From Mariniphaga sp. (GTDB lineage Bacteria; Bacteroidota; Bacteroidia; Bacteroidales; Prolixibacteraceae): a stretch of DNA of 64,000 bases. Location of the stretch: assembly GCA_024636975.1 (NCBI GenBank), contig JAGXGA010000042.1:1-64000 (forward strand), in the 5' to 3' direction. This document shows positions 26,650 to 35,233 of this stretch, piece after piece. Every line of letters begins with the position of its first letter. Within the stretch, counting starts at the first letter, position 1. The translations under genes were made by a program, and so were the position numbers. The notes below the pieces were generated by a model, which ran no database searches, was not told where the DNA came from, and worked only from the letters and a program-made list of their open reading frames with translations.

Positions 26650-27683
26650 TCAGAATGTAAAAGCTAATATACCTCCAAGTACTGAAGCTCCGCCTGAAAC
26701 CACTGCTGCAATAAAAAACCACCAGGCTGCTGTTGCTGCGGTTTTTCTTGTTGCTTCTGCCTGATTGAGGGCATCTTGCTTCAATTCATTCAGTTTTATG
26801 GTTACTTTCCGTTCAATCTCCTCGGTTTTACTGATAACAGAATCTCTTGCTTCCTCAATTTTAGTAACCGCTTTTTCTGCCTGTTCATGTGTAATTCTTT
26901 TGTTATTGCTTAAAAGTGCAATCAGCGATTCGCGGTCAAGGTTTCTCAAACGGTTTCTCAATATGCCGGGGGCGGCTTTTGGATCGTCCATCATATGTTC
27001 CACATCCTGTCTCAGTCGATCATATTCCAGTTCGGGTTGGTCCATTCGGTCAAACCAGTTCTGGATGGCTGATTCTGCCTTGGCTTTTACGGTTTCCTGT
27101 GCCGTAGTTTTCGCCTGGCCCTTTTCGCTTTGGCTAAAAATATTTCCAACAGTTGAAGCGCCTGCTGAAAGCGTATCTTTTATCGCCCCAAAGATTGTTC
27201 CTGTTAATGCGCTGATTAGTTTCGAATCAAAATAAACTGCAAGCAGGAGTGTACCTGCCCAAATCACCATTCCTAATGTGAACCCAATAAGGTTACTGGA
27301 AATCAGACTTAGTTTTACTGCAATCAGGCTGGCAAAAAACAATGAAACCGATAATGCCACCAGCATAAACACGCCTGCCGCGGTCGATATTTTCACTCCT
27401 GTGGGAGTTGAATCTTTTTCATCTGAAGAGGGTGAACCAGAGTCCGACTTCTTGTTTTTATGCCCCATTTCACTAATGTCACCAATAGCAGAAATGCCCA
27501 GTGCCACAGCCAGGTTGGCAAGTAAAAACTGGAAAGCAAATGCAAGAATTATTCCTGCTGCAATGGCAATAAAAAACTGCCTGTTGCACGGTTAACCAAT
27601 ATGGCTCCGTCTTGTCCATATGCTGCTATGGAGCTTAGAAATATAAATGCAAAAAATAATAACTTATTCATGTGTGTTCTCAT
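26650..27683 (-). CDS. Membrane protein split by a -1 frameshift at U-UUU-UUA
   Basis: Frame 1 begins at ATG 27683 or 27671 and encodes a signal peptide (MNKLLFFAFIFLSSIAAYGQ) plus DGAILVNRATGSF, then stops. The -1 frame continues FIAIAAGIILAFAFQFLLANLAVALG and runs through two more membrane segments, a soluble helical region with LLSNNKRITHEQAEKAVTKIEEA and a coiled coil, and a final membrane segment, ending at 26650. The downstream frame has no proper start of its own: its first candidate is GTG inside a membrane segment. The join is at T-TTT-TTA. This is either programmed -1 frameshifting, a real mutation, or a one-base error in a six-T run. No known family is assigned. Confidence 0.7.
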
Positions 27684-27795
27684 GGTATAAAATTTTTATG
27701 TGTTTGAACCATAATACAATTTAATAAGGATAGGTTCAAATAGCACAAAGAAAAATAGTTAATGGCCCAGAATAATAAAAACTTTCGTTCGCAAA

Positions 27796-27833
27796 TAAAA
27801 AAGGATGACACCCTTAGAAGAATGTCATCCTTT
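27796..27833 (-). terminator. Intrinsic terminator of the T9SS protein gene
   Basis: Perfect 11-bp arms AAAGGATGACA (27800-27810) and TGTCATCCTTT (27823-27833) surround a 12-nt loop. On the reverse strand a T-run (plus-strand A-run 27796-27802) follows. It lies 22 bases after the stop of the gene ending at 27855. Confidence 0.8.
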
Positions 27834-27854
27834 ACTACTGCTTTACTATTTCTT

Positions 27855-29219
27855 TTATCTTTTTATCAACTTTCCTGAATAGATCGTCTGATTATCATTT
27901 AATAATTTCAGAATATACATCCCGTTGGTTAATGTTGAAACTGGGATATCCATACCAGAAGAAATTTGTTTTTCCATAACTTTAGCTCCTGTCATATGAA
28001 ATACTTCAAGTGAAAGTATATCATATCCATGCCATTTTAGGGTAATGTTATCTGAAGCAGGATTTGGATATACAGAAACCTGAGCTTTTGTTAAATCCCT
28101 GGTGCTTGTTGCAGTTCCTTCGGAATAGTAAAACATCGTTCTGTCGGTGAGGCTCCATTCACCTACCAGATTTGAAGAGGTAACAATTTCGGTAACGGCA
28201 TAATTAAAATTATTTGTTTCTTCATTAACCCCCCAAAATTGCAGATAAGAAGGGAAAATAACCTCTGAAAAACTGGTGTTGCTGTAAGTATATTCAAATT
28301 TTTGTTCTTCAATCCATTCCTCTGTTTCCGGGTCCCAGTATGAGTAAGTTTCTACCGACACATCACCAGTTGAATTGTATTCATAGTCAGTACGGGAACT
28401 GAGTTCTACCATAAATGTGAAAAGATTCAGTCCTGTATCCTCACTTGCAATCAATCTGCCTGAATCATCATAGAAAAATTCGGTTTCTGAAAAGAGAACC
28501 TCCATTTCACCGTCGATGAAAAACATGCTGGATGTTTCCATTTGTCCGGCATCGTTGTAGGTATACACAAAACGCATTGTTTGCAAATATTCCTCACCTT
28601 CATCCTCTTCAAGGGATTCGAAATCCATTTGTACCACTTGACCTGACTCATTGTAATGGTAGACTTGTTTTCCTATAGGTTTCCAGTCAACTGAAATTAC
28701 TGCTTCATAATGCAAAACGGAATCGAGACGACCTGCCGGATTATAATGGGCAACAGTTCTGTTTAAATAGATCAGTTCACCTGTTGTTTCATCCTGAGTA
28801 TAGATATTCATTGCGTTCACCTTTCCATCATCAGTGAAATCAAGTTCAACTTTTTCTATATCTTCCCATGCACTGGTAGTAGTATTCCACTCCTTTTCAA
28901 CCCAGGCTGTGTTTTTCATTTCAGAATTATATTGGTATTCATCTTTCCACAAATTAATCCAGGTCTCATTTTCTAAAGTAAATTCCTGGTAAATAACACT
29001 GTCGAGTTTTTGTTCGGCAAGTGCATTTTTTAACAATACATTTTTATAATTCACTGGAGCAATTTGAAAACCAGCTTTTGAGAAATGTTTTGTTTGTTGG
29101 GTGAATCGGGAATAGCTCTCCTGTAATTTGTTAATTTTTTGCTGCAGGTTATTGATTTCCTGTCCGCTTGCCACCATGGCAACTAAAAGAATGAGTGAAA
29201 GAAAGGTAAAATTTTTCAT
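27855..29219 (-). CDS. Secreted protein with RHS-like strand repeats and T9SS sorting domain
   Basis: 454 residues from the ATG at 29219 (MKNFTFLSLILLVAMVASGQE, a clear signal peptide); the longer frame adds 19 unsupported residues. A short coiled coil (INNLQQKINKLQESYSRF) precedes a beta-rich region made of repeating YxYNxxG / DDSGRL units (YHYNESGQV, YTYNDAGQM, FYDDSGRL, EYNSTGDV), like short YD/RHS repeats. The C-terminal 75 residues are a T9SS type A sorting domain (VSVYPNPASDNITLKW to KLIKR). The protein is exported and probably anchored or released at the surface; ligand unknown. Confidence 0.8.
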   Translation of the reverse strand: MKNFTFLSLILLVAMVASGQEINNLQQKINKLQESYSRFTQQTKHFSKAGFQIAPVNYKNVLLKNALAEQKLDSVIYQEFTLENETWINLWKDEYQYNSEMKNTAWVEKEWNTTTSAWEDIEKVELDFTDDGKVNAMNIYTQDETTGELIYLNRTVAHYNPAGRLDSVLHYEAVISVDWKPIGKQVYHYNESGQVVQMDFESLEEDEGEEYLQTMRFVYTYNDAGQMETSSMFFIDGEMEVLFSETEFFYDDSGRLIASEDTGLNLFTFMVELSSRTDYEYNSTGDVSVETYSYWDPETEEWIEEQKFEYTYSNTSFSEVIFPSYLQFWGVNEETNNFNYAVTEIVTSSNLVGEWSLTDRTMFYYSEGTATSTRDLTKAQVSVYPNPASDNITLKWHGYDILSLEVFHMTGAKVMEKQISSGMDIPVSTLTNGMYILKLLNDNQTIYSGKLIKR

Positions 29220-29383
29220 ACTTTTGAATTTTAAGTTGTTAAGAAAATCGTGATTTATAACGATAGAAATAAACAAAGAATCAGTATAAAAGTTTTTTCC
29301 AAATACCTTTACTTTTGGGCATTGCAGCTTTTTTTGCGAGGGATTATCCTGAAAAACTTTTTCTTTAAGTTTGGCTCAAAAAG

Positions 29384-30370
29384 TTAGTTTTCTTCACCGG
29401 CCTGCATTTGGAATGACCCCAGATTTGTTACTTTGTAGTCGGCCATACTAAAATGGGTATTGGAATTTTCATCAACGCGATTAACCTGCATGAATGATTT
29501 CTCGCCCGTTTCCTTATCAATTGTAGTGGCCTCCATCATGTATCCCCAGGGGATTCCATGCGAGTAAAGGCTGGTTTTGAAAAGTGTGCTAAAAAAATCC
29601 TGCGTGTTCATTTTAAGGTCAGTAGTAATCCATACTTCTGATTCCGATTCTTCATCATTGTATTTATATTCTTCGCATTTGTATCCTGCAATTGTTTTTG
29701 TGCGGCCGGTTTTCGATACATTCGGATTAAGCAGGTAGGCTTCCGGAGATTCCTCTATTGCTTCTTCCTCATAAGCTTCACCAATAGATGAAAAGAATGC
29801 CCCCATACCATATACAAGTCCTGTTTTTTCACCGTTTTCTTCACTTAAAATGATTGTTGCTCCGTTCTCGGCATCAATAATGAATAATCCCTGACCGGGG
29901 TCTCCCATATCTCCCGATACCATCTGATAGGCCATGCTTTTCGATTCAGGATTCAAATGGGTTATAAACTCACCTTCGCTTTCCTTTTTGCCCTTTTTAT
30001 CGAATGATTCGATGTGCATTTGAATAAGATGGTTGAAACTGTAGCTGTCGGCTACCGGAACAGGCTCCCCTGACATTCCTATTCCTTTAAGCAGGTTCTG
30101 CATTCTTGCCTGCCGTTGAAGATCCTTTTCCTCACTGGTAGTTGAAGAACCCGCACTGCCGCTTTCATTACCTTCAAGTGATTCTTCTATTTTATCGAGC
30201 TGGTTATCGATTGCTTCATCTACTTTTCTTTCAGCACGCTCTTCCACTTTTTCTTCAACTCTTTCCTGAACTTTATTCTGAAGTTTTCTAAGTAATCGCT
30301 GACTATGAGCTGGTTGTATCATAAGAATGGAGAAGAATACCAATAGTGTAATTTTGATCATCGCTTTCAT
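29384..30370 (-). CDS. DUF4412-domain periplasmic protein
   Basis: 328 residues from ATG 30370; a 14-residue longer frame exists. The signal peptide ends at QPAHSQ. A long charged helix follows (QNKVQERVEEKVEERAERKV; about residues 28-70), then the DUF4412 beta domain: SMAYQMVSGDMGDPGQGLFIIDAENGATIIL and GRTKTIAGYKCEEYKYNDEESESEVWITTDL. The YKCEEY element is typical of this Bacteroidota family of unknown function. It has no co-directional neighbour close enough for an operon. Confidence 0.75.
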   Translation of the reverse strand: MKAMIKITLLVFFSILMIQPAHSQRLLRKLQNKVQERVEEKVEERAERKVDEAIDNQLDKIEESLEGNESGSAGSSTTSEEKDLQRQARMQNLLKGIGMSGEPVPVADSYSFNHLIQMHIESFDKKGKKESEGEFITHLNPESKSMAYQMVSGDMGDPGQGLFIIDAENGATIILSEENGEKTGLVYGMGAFFSSIGEAYEEEAIEESPEAYLLNPNVSKTGRTKTIAGYKCEEYKYNDEESESEVWITTDLKMNTQDFFSTLFKTSLYSHGIPWGYMMEATTIDKETGEKSFMQVNRVDENSNTHFSMADYKVTNLGSFQMQAGEEN

Positions 30371-30571
30371 AATGTAGTTTTTATTATGTTTGAACTCTAA
30401 GTATCTAAACAAAATTCGACTAAAATTTTGAGAAATACAAGGGTAGTTAGCAAGAATATTATGCTCATAACAGGTATGAGTTTATTAAGTTTGTATTTAA
30501 CCATTACAGAGCAGGATAGTAATTCCAACTGAGGAATTTTATTTTGATAAATTACTTGAAATGTAAATAAA

Positions 30572-32041
30572 ATGAAAAAGCATCATTTTTTGGCTTTTGA
30601 TTTGGGAGCCTCCAGTGGAAGAGCAATGTTAGGTACTCTTGAAAATAAACGGTTAAAACTCACCGAAGTGCATCGGTTTGAAAACAGGATGACCCGGATC
30701 CATGGCAGTTATTACTGGAATATTTACAGTTTATTTGAAGAACTGAAGACAGGATTAAAAAAATGCATCTCCGGGTTAAATATCCGGCCTCAGTCGATAG
30801 GTATTGATACCTGGGGAGTAGATTATGCACTGGTAATGCCCGACGGAAGGCTGACGGGTTTGCCTTATGCTTACCGGGATCACCGGACAGACAATGCTAT
30901 GGAAGATTTTTTTAGGATTATGCCCAAAAAAGATACCTATCTTATTTCGGGGATCCAGTTTATGCAGTTCAATACTTTATTTCAGCTATTTTCTTCTGTA
31001 CTTCAAAAAGACCCTGCCTTACGGGTTGCTGAGGATTTATTATTTACACCCGATGTGCTTAACTACCTGTATACCGGTGTAAAGAAAAATGAGTATACCA
31101 TTGCAAGCACTTCTCAGCTTTTGAAACCAGGGAAGCCCGAGTGGGAATACAAATTGATTGAAGCGGCAGGCATTCCTGGAAAACTTATGGGGGATATTGT
31201 TCTGCCCGGAACAGTTTTGGGGACTGTATTGCCAGAGATAGATGAACAAACCGGCTGTGGAAACATTCCTTGTATTGCTGTTGCATCGCACGATACGGCA
31301 TCTGCTGTTGTGTCAGTTCCTTCAGAAGGCGAAAACTGGGCGTACCTTAGTTCGGGCACCTGGTCGCTGCTAGGAATTGAAACAGCCGCACCGGTAGTGT
31401 CGGAAAAATCATTGGAAATGAATTTCACGAATGAGGGTGGGGCAGAGTTAACTACCCGTTTCCTTAAAAACATAATGGGTATGTGGCTCATCCAGGAGTG
31501 CAAACGCATCTGGGATCATGAAGAGAAATTGTCGTGGCAGCAAATAGTTGATTTAAGCAATGCTGCCAAACCTTTTAAATGTTTCATTAACCCTGATTCA
31601 CCCAGCTTTCTGAACCCTGAAAATATGTCTGTTGCCATACAGGAGTTTTGCAGGAACAGCCATCAGCCTGTTCCTGAAAGTAAAGGGGAAATTGCCCGGT
31701 GCATATATGATAGCCTTGTGTTAAAATATAAATATACACTTAAACAAATTGAAGATGTAACCGGCAGGAAAATTGAAAAGATTCATATTATAGGTGGTGG
31801 AGCCAATAATGTAATGCTGAATCAACTAACAGCAGATGCAACCAATATCCCTGTGGTGTCAGGTCCAACGGAGGCTACCGCTATCGGCAATCTGCTTATG
31901 CAGGCCAAAGCCCTGGGAGTGGTTGACTCGCTGACTGAAATAAGACAAATAGTAAGAGATTCTTTTGAAGTAAAAACCTACCAACCCGCTGCCAACCCGG
32001 GTTGGGAAGATGCATTTGAAAAGTTCAAAAACATTATTTGA
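30572..32041 (+). CDS. rhaB: Rhamnulokinase
   Basis: 489 residues, FGGY-family kinase. The N-terminal FDLGASSGRAMLG (about 9-21) is the phosphate-1 loop with RhaB-type residues; GIDTWGVDYALV and AYRDHRTDNAM are specific to rhamnulokinase, and the second domain has YLSSGTWSLLGIE and the adenosine-binding IIGGGANNVMLNQLTADA. It phosphorylates L-rhamnulose to rhamnulose 1-phosphate. No rhaA, rhaD or rhaT lies in the window, so the gene is separated from the rest of the pathway. Confidence 0.93.
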   Translation: MKKHHFLAFDLGASSGRAMLGTLENKRLKLTEVHRFENRMTRIHGSYYWNIYSLFEELKTGLKKCISGLNIRPQSIGIDTWGVDYALVMPDGRLTGLPYAYRDHRTDNAMEDFFRIMPKKDTYLISGIQFMQFNTLFQLFSSVLQKDPALRVAEDLLFTPDVLNYLYTGVKKNEYTIASTSQLLKPGKPEWEYKLIEAAGIPGKLMGDIVLPGTVLGTVLPEIDEQTGCGNIPCIAVASHDTASAVVSVPSEGENWAYLSSGTWSLLGIETAAPVVSEKSLEMNFTNEGGAELTTRFLKNIMGMWLIQECKRIWDHEEKLSWQQIVDLSNAAKPFKCFINPDSPSFLNPENMSVAIQEFCRNSHQPVPESKGEIARCIYDSLVLKYKYTLKQIEDVTGRKIEKIHIIGGGANNVMLNQLTADATNIPVVSGPTEATAIGNLLMQAKALGVVDSLTEIRQIVRDSFEVKTYQPAANPGWEDAFEKFKNII

Positions 32042-32163
32042 CCTGTTTTTTTCATATAATTTTTAATTTGTTTAGAATTTTATTTTTTAACTTTAAACAA
32101 AAGTGTTCTCCTGTATGTTTTTAGGTAATGTTTTTTTAACTATGAATAATAAATCGTGAGGTA

Positions 32164-33042
32164 ATGAAAGATACGGGCTATTCTATAAAGGATCTTGAAG
32201 TTTTATCAGGAATAAAAGCACACACAATACGTATATGGGAAAAAAGATACAATCTGCTTGAACCAGATCGTACCGATACAAACATCCGCTATTATAACGA
32301 TCAGGATCTGCGCAGGATGCTGAATGTATCACTTCTTGTACGTAATGGATATAAAATCTCTAAGGTGGCCAAATGGGATAATGAATCAATTAACAAAACT
32401 GTACTTGATATTTCCCAGAGAAAAACATCGGAATCCGACTACATTGACAGGCTCATTCTTTACATGATTAACTTCGATAATGTGAGTTTTTATAACCTCA
32501 CCAGTGAAATTATTGACGAGAAGGGTTTGGAAGAAGCGACCACAAAAATTTTCTTTGAATTCTTCGTTAAGGTTGGAATATACTGGCAGGTAGGGTCAAT
32601 ATTTCCGGCACAGGAACATTATGTTACCAATCTTTTCCGTCAAAAGATGATCACGGAGATCGATAAACTTGGTATTAACAATGAAAAAAATCAAAGCATT
32701 CTTTTCTTTCTTCCCGAAAAAGAGCTGCACGAATTAAGCCTCTTGTTTTACCATTACATGGCTCAGAAAATGGGTTATCATGTAATTTACCTGGGGCAAT
32801 TTGTTCCATGGGATGATTTGGTTAAGATTCAAAAGCAGGTTAAAGTTGATTTTGTATTTACAGCTTTTATTAATTCCATTTCAAAAGAAGATCTGGAAAG
32901 TTACCTTGAATCGCTGAAAGAACTGTTTAGCAATCAGAAGATTTTCATTACAGGCTGGCAATTGCAGATGCACCAACCTGCTGTTCCAAGGAATGTAAAA
33001 GTCATCAAAGACTATCGTGAATTTAACAAATACATGAAGTAG
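32164..33042 (+). CDS. MerR-family regulator with CarH-like cobalamin-binding domain
   Basis: 292 residues. The N-terminal MerR winged helix (about 1-70) carries YSIKDLEVLSGIKAHTIRIWEKRY. The C-terminal half is a helical bundle plus Rossmann-like B12 domain. The W-x9-EH motif that packs against adenosylcobalamin in CarH is present (Trp141, Glu151, His152), and a candidate lower-ligand His189 sits in ELHELS, a variant of ExHxxG with Ser for Gly. CarH proteins are light-sensitive repressors of carotenoid genes, so photoresponse is possible but inferred. No carotenoid gene is nearby; a DUF2721 gene follows by 77 bases. Confidence 0.87.
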   Translation: MKDTGYSIKDLEVLSGIKAHTIRIWEKRYNLLEPDRTDTNIRYYNDQDLRRMLNVSLLVRNGYKISKVAKWDNESINKTVLDISQRKTSESDYIDRLILYMINFDNVSFYNLTSEIIDEKGLEEATTKIFFEFFVKVGIYWQVGSIFPAQEHYVTNLFRQKMITEIDKLGINNEKNQSILFFLPEKELHELSLLFYHYMAQKMGYHVIYLGQFVPWDDLVKIQKQVKVDFVFTAFINSISKEDLESYLESLKELFSNQKIFITGWQLQMHQPAVPRNVKVIKDYREFNKYMK

Positions 33043-33119
33043 CCGGTATATTATTGCCACTGGCATTACAAAATGCAGACAGTCTTTTTGTGCTTTTAAT
33101 AAAGGTAAAATAAACGAAT

Positions 33120-33518
33120 ATGGATGAAGCCTTTACTTTAACCACTCCCGCATTATTGTTTTCAGCGATATCTTTAATTCTGCTTGCCTATACCAATCGA
33201 TTTGTCGCCTATACTGCAGTTATCAGAAACCTGTATAAACAATACAAGGAGAACCCTACAAGTGTGCTGAAGGGTCAGATTGAAAACCTGAGAAGGCGGT
33301 TATATCTTATCCGTACCATGCAAATATTTGGAGTAGTGAGCTTGTTTCTGTGTGTTGTAACTATGTTTATGATTTTTATTGGTTCAAAACTTATTGCAGC
33401 TTATATATTTGGTGTTGCACTGATCCTTCTTTGTATATCCCTTGCTGTATCCTTGCGGGAAATACAGATCTCAGTAAAATCAATGGAACTGCATCTGAGT
33501 AATATGTCGGATGATTAG
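33120..33518 (+). CDS. DUF2721 membrane protein
   Basis: 132 residues with three hydrophobic segments (LLFSAISLILLAYTNRF, MQIFGVVSLFLCVVTMFMIFI, LIAAYIFGVALILLCISLAV) and the family's basic loop QIENLRRRLYLIRTMQ between the first two. Inner-membrane location is clear; function is unknown. It starts 77 bases after the MerR gene in the same direction and may be co-transcribed. Confidence 0.75.
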   Translation: MDEAFTLTTPALLFSAISLILLAYTNRFVAYTAVIRNLYKQYKENPTSVLKGQIENLRRRLYLIRTMQIFGVVSLFLCVVTMFMIFIGSKLIAAYIFGVALILLCISLAVSLREIQISVKSMELHLSNMSDD

Positions 33519-33546
33519 GTTTCTGATGAAAAAAATGAAACCCGTA

Positions 33547-34665
33547 CTAATTTGTTTTTCGATAACGCCAGATAGCCAGGCTTAAAAATGTAATACCCAA
33601 AACTGACAGCCCCGCTATTTCATCCATCATATCGAATATGCCTGAGCCTTTCAGTGTAACCTGTCGCATTATGCGCATGAAATAATATACAGGATTTATA
33701 TGATTGATGGTTTGCGCCCATTCAGGCATACTTTCCACAGGAGTGAAGATACCTCCCATAAGGATAAAAATAAGCATAAAGAAGAAATTCATAAACATTA
33801 CCTGCTGCTGGGTATGGGTAACGGTTGATATAAACAAGCCTAACCCCAAAACACTAAAAAGGTAAAGCCCTGCCATACCAAACAACACAACCATACTTCC
33901 CTCAACCGGTAATTTGAAAACTACCCGTGCAATGATTAATCCGAATGCCAGTTCAAACAAGGCTATTATCCAGAATGGTACCAGTTTACCAATTATAAGC
34001 TGGTGTTTTTTTATAGGGGTGACATTCAGTTGTTCAATGTTTCCAAGTTCCTTTTCACGGACAAGGTTCATTCCCGACATAAACATTCCAATAATGGTTA
34101 CCAGTACCGACAGAATACCCGGTGCCATGTACCATTTATAATCCAGCTTCTCATTGTACCAGTAGCTTTCGGAAATGTTGACCCGGGCAGGGGGATCAAA
34201 AGCTGGCATTCCCATTTGTTCTGCAATCAGCTTCCTGTTGAAATCGCTGATTATTTTTGATGAATAGGAGTAAATCAGCTGGGCAGAATTGCTTTCAATT
34301 GCGTTTACAAGGAGCTGCAATCCGGCTTCATTTTCCCTTATAAGCTTTTTCTCCATGCCGGAAGGTATTACGAGTACCAGGTCAGTGGAACCACTTAGCA
34401 GGAGTTCTTCTCCTGAAGAAACTTCCAGAAAAGCATGTTCAACATTGTAGAATGGAATTGCATCAAATTTTGCTATCAACTGGCGCGAGGTTTCCGACAG
34501 ATCGTTATCAACCACCGCCATGTCTATTTTTTTCATGTCATAGGTGGCGGCAAAAACAAGGATAATCATCTGCATCAGCGGCACCCAAAAAATCATTGGA
34601 AGCAGCGTCTTATTCCTGAAAATCTGCAGGAACTCTTTCTGTAATATGTATCGGATTGTTTTCAT
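33547..34665 (-). CDS. ABC-2 type transporter permease (drug/efflux), second permease
   Basis: 372 residues: an N-terminal helix (TLLPMIFWVPLMQMIILVFA), a large extracytoplasmic domain (about 45-180), then five membrane segments including MSGMNLVREKELGNIEQLNVTP (the ABC-2 coupling region) and the C-terminal FTPVESMPEWAQTINHINPVYYFMRIMR motif. It is the last gene of the efflux operon and pairs with the permease at 35232 to form the membrane channel. It is separated from that gene by 566 bases containing a four-helix element, while other joins in the operon are tight. Confidence 0.9.
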   Translation of the reverse strand: MKTIRYILQKEFLQIFRNKTLLPMIFWVPLMQMIILVFAATYDMKKIDMAVVDNDLSETSRQLIAKFDAIPFYNVEHAFLEVSSGEELLLSGSTDLVLVIPSGMEKKLIRENEAGLQLLVNAIESNSAQLIYSYSSKIISDFNRKLIAEQMGMPAFDPPARVNISESYWYNEKLDYKWYMAPGILSVLVTIIGMFMSGMNLVREKELGNIEQLNVTPIKKHQLIIGKLVPFWIIALFELAFGLIIARVVFKLPVEGSMVVLFGMAGLYLFSVLGLGLFISTVTHTQQQVMFMNFFFMLIFILMGGIFTPVESMPEWAQTINHINPVYYFMRIMRQVTLKGSGIFDMMDEIAGLSVLGITFLSLAIWRYRKTN

Positions 34666-34680
34666 TGATATGCTTCAAGG

Positions 34681-35233
34681 AAATAGCTGCAAGCTGCAAG
34701 ATGGCTATCAGGATGGAGGTTGCTTGCAGATTGTAATTATTGACCTTTTATTCATTTAATTCTTTTTTGTAACCCAGAAATCATTTTTTGTTCTTCAATA
34801 ACTTTATCAGTCAGATCAGTGAAATCCTGATCCTTAAGAAAATTCAGTTTCTGAGCAATAATAATTTGAGTCTCCAATTCAAAAGAAGATCCTAATGCTA
34901 TATCAAGAAAGCGACTAAAATCTTTATCTGAATTTTTTCCGGAACCTTCAGCAATATTTGATGGTATTGAGACAGCAGATCGTCTTATTTGGCTTGTTAA
35001 ACCATAAAGCTCTTCCGGGGGAAACTTTTTTGATGCATTATATACATCTAATACAATACTAATTCCTTGTCGCCAAATTTTTAAGTTTTTAAAAACTTTC
35101 ATAATTAATAAATTTGAGTTGTTTTTTAATTTTTATCTTTTTATATTCATTCTTGTATCTTACTGGCAATCGATTACAGCCTTTTATCTTTTTCTCTAGC
35201 TTGCAGCTTGAAGCTAAATTCTTGCAGCTATTT
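34681..35233. repeat. Inverted-repeat-bounded cassette carrying a four-helix gene
   Basis: AAATAGCTGCAAG (34681-34693) is the exact reverse complement of CTTGCAGCTATTT (35221-35233), and CAAGCTGCAAG (34690-34700) of CTTGCAGCTTG (35200-35210). The arms enclose the S23-like gene 34752-35102. The cassette begins 16 bases before the start of the last permease, and its other edge overlaps the stop codon of the preceding permease, so it fills the whole gap inside the efflux operon. Boundaries are those of the visible arms; true ends could be slightly wider. Confidence 0.65.
34752..35102 (-). CDS. Four-helix bundle protein (S23 / 23S rRNA intervening-sequence family)
   Basis: 116 residues with the S23 family pattern: FKNLKIWRQGISIVLDVYNA helix 1, then FPPEELYGLTSQIRRSAVSIPSNIAEGSG and two further amphipathic helices. 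The family is basic on one face and forms pentameric bundles that probably bind nucleic acid. It was first found inside 23S rRNA intervening sequences, but here it lies in an operon gap between two permease genes, bounded by inverted repeats. It shares FPxEELxGLTSQ-R with the second copy at 63.0 kb but is otherwise divergent. Function unknown. Confidence 0.85.
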   Translation of the reverse strand: MKVFKNLKIWRQGISIVLDVYNASKKFPPEELYGLTSQIRRSAVSIPSNIAEGSGKNSDKDFSRFLDIALGSSFELETQIIIAQKLNFLKDQDFTDLTDKVIEEQKMISGLQKRIK

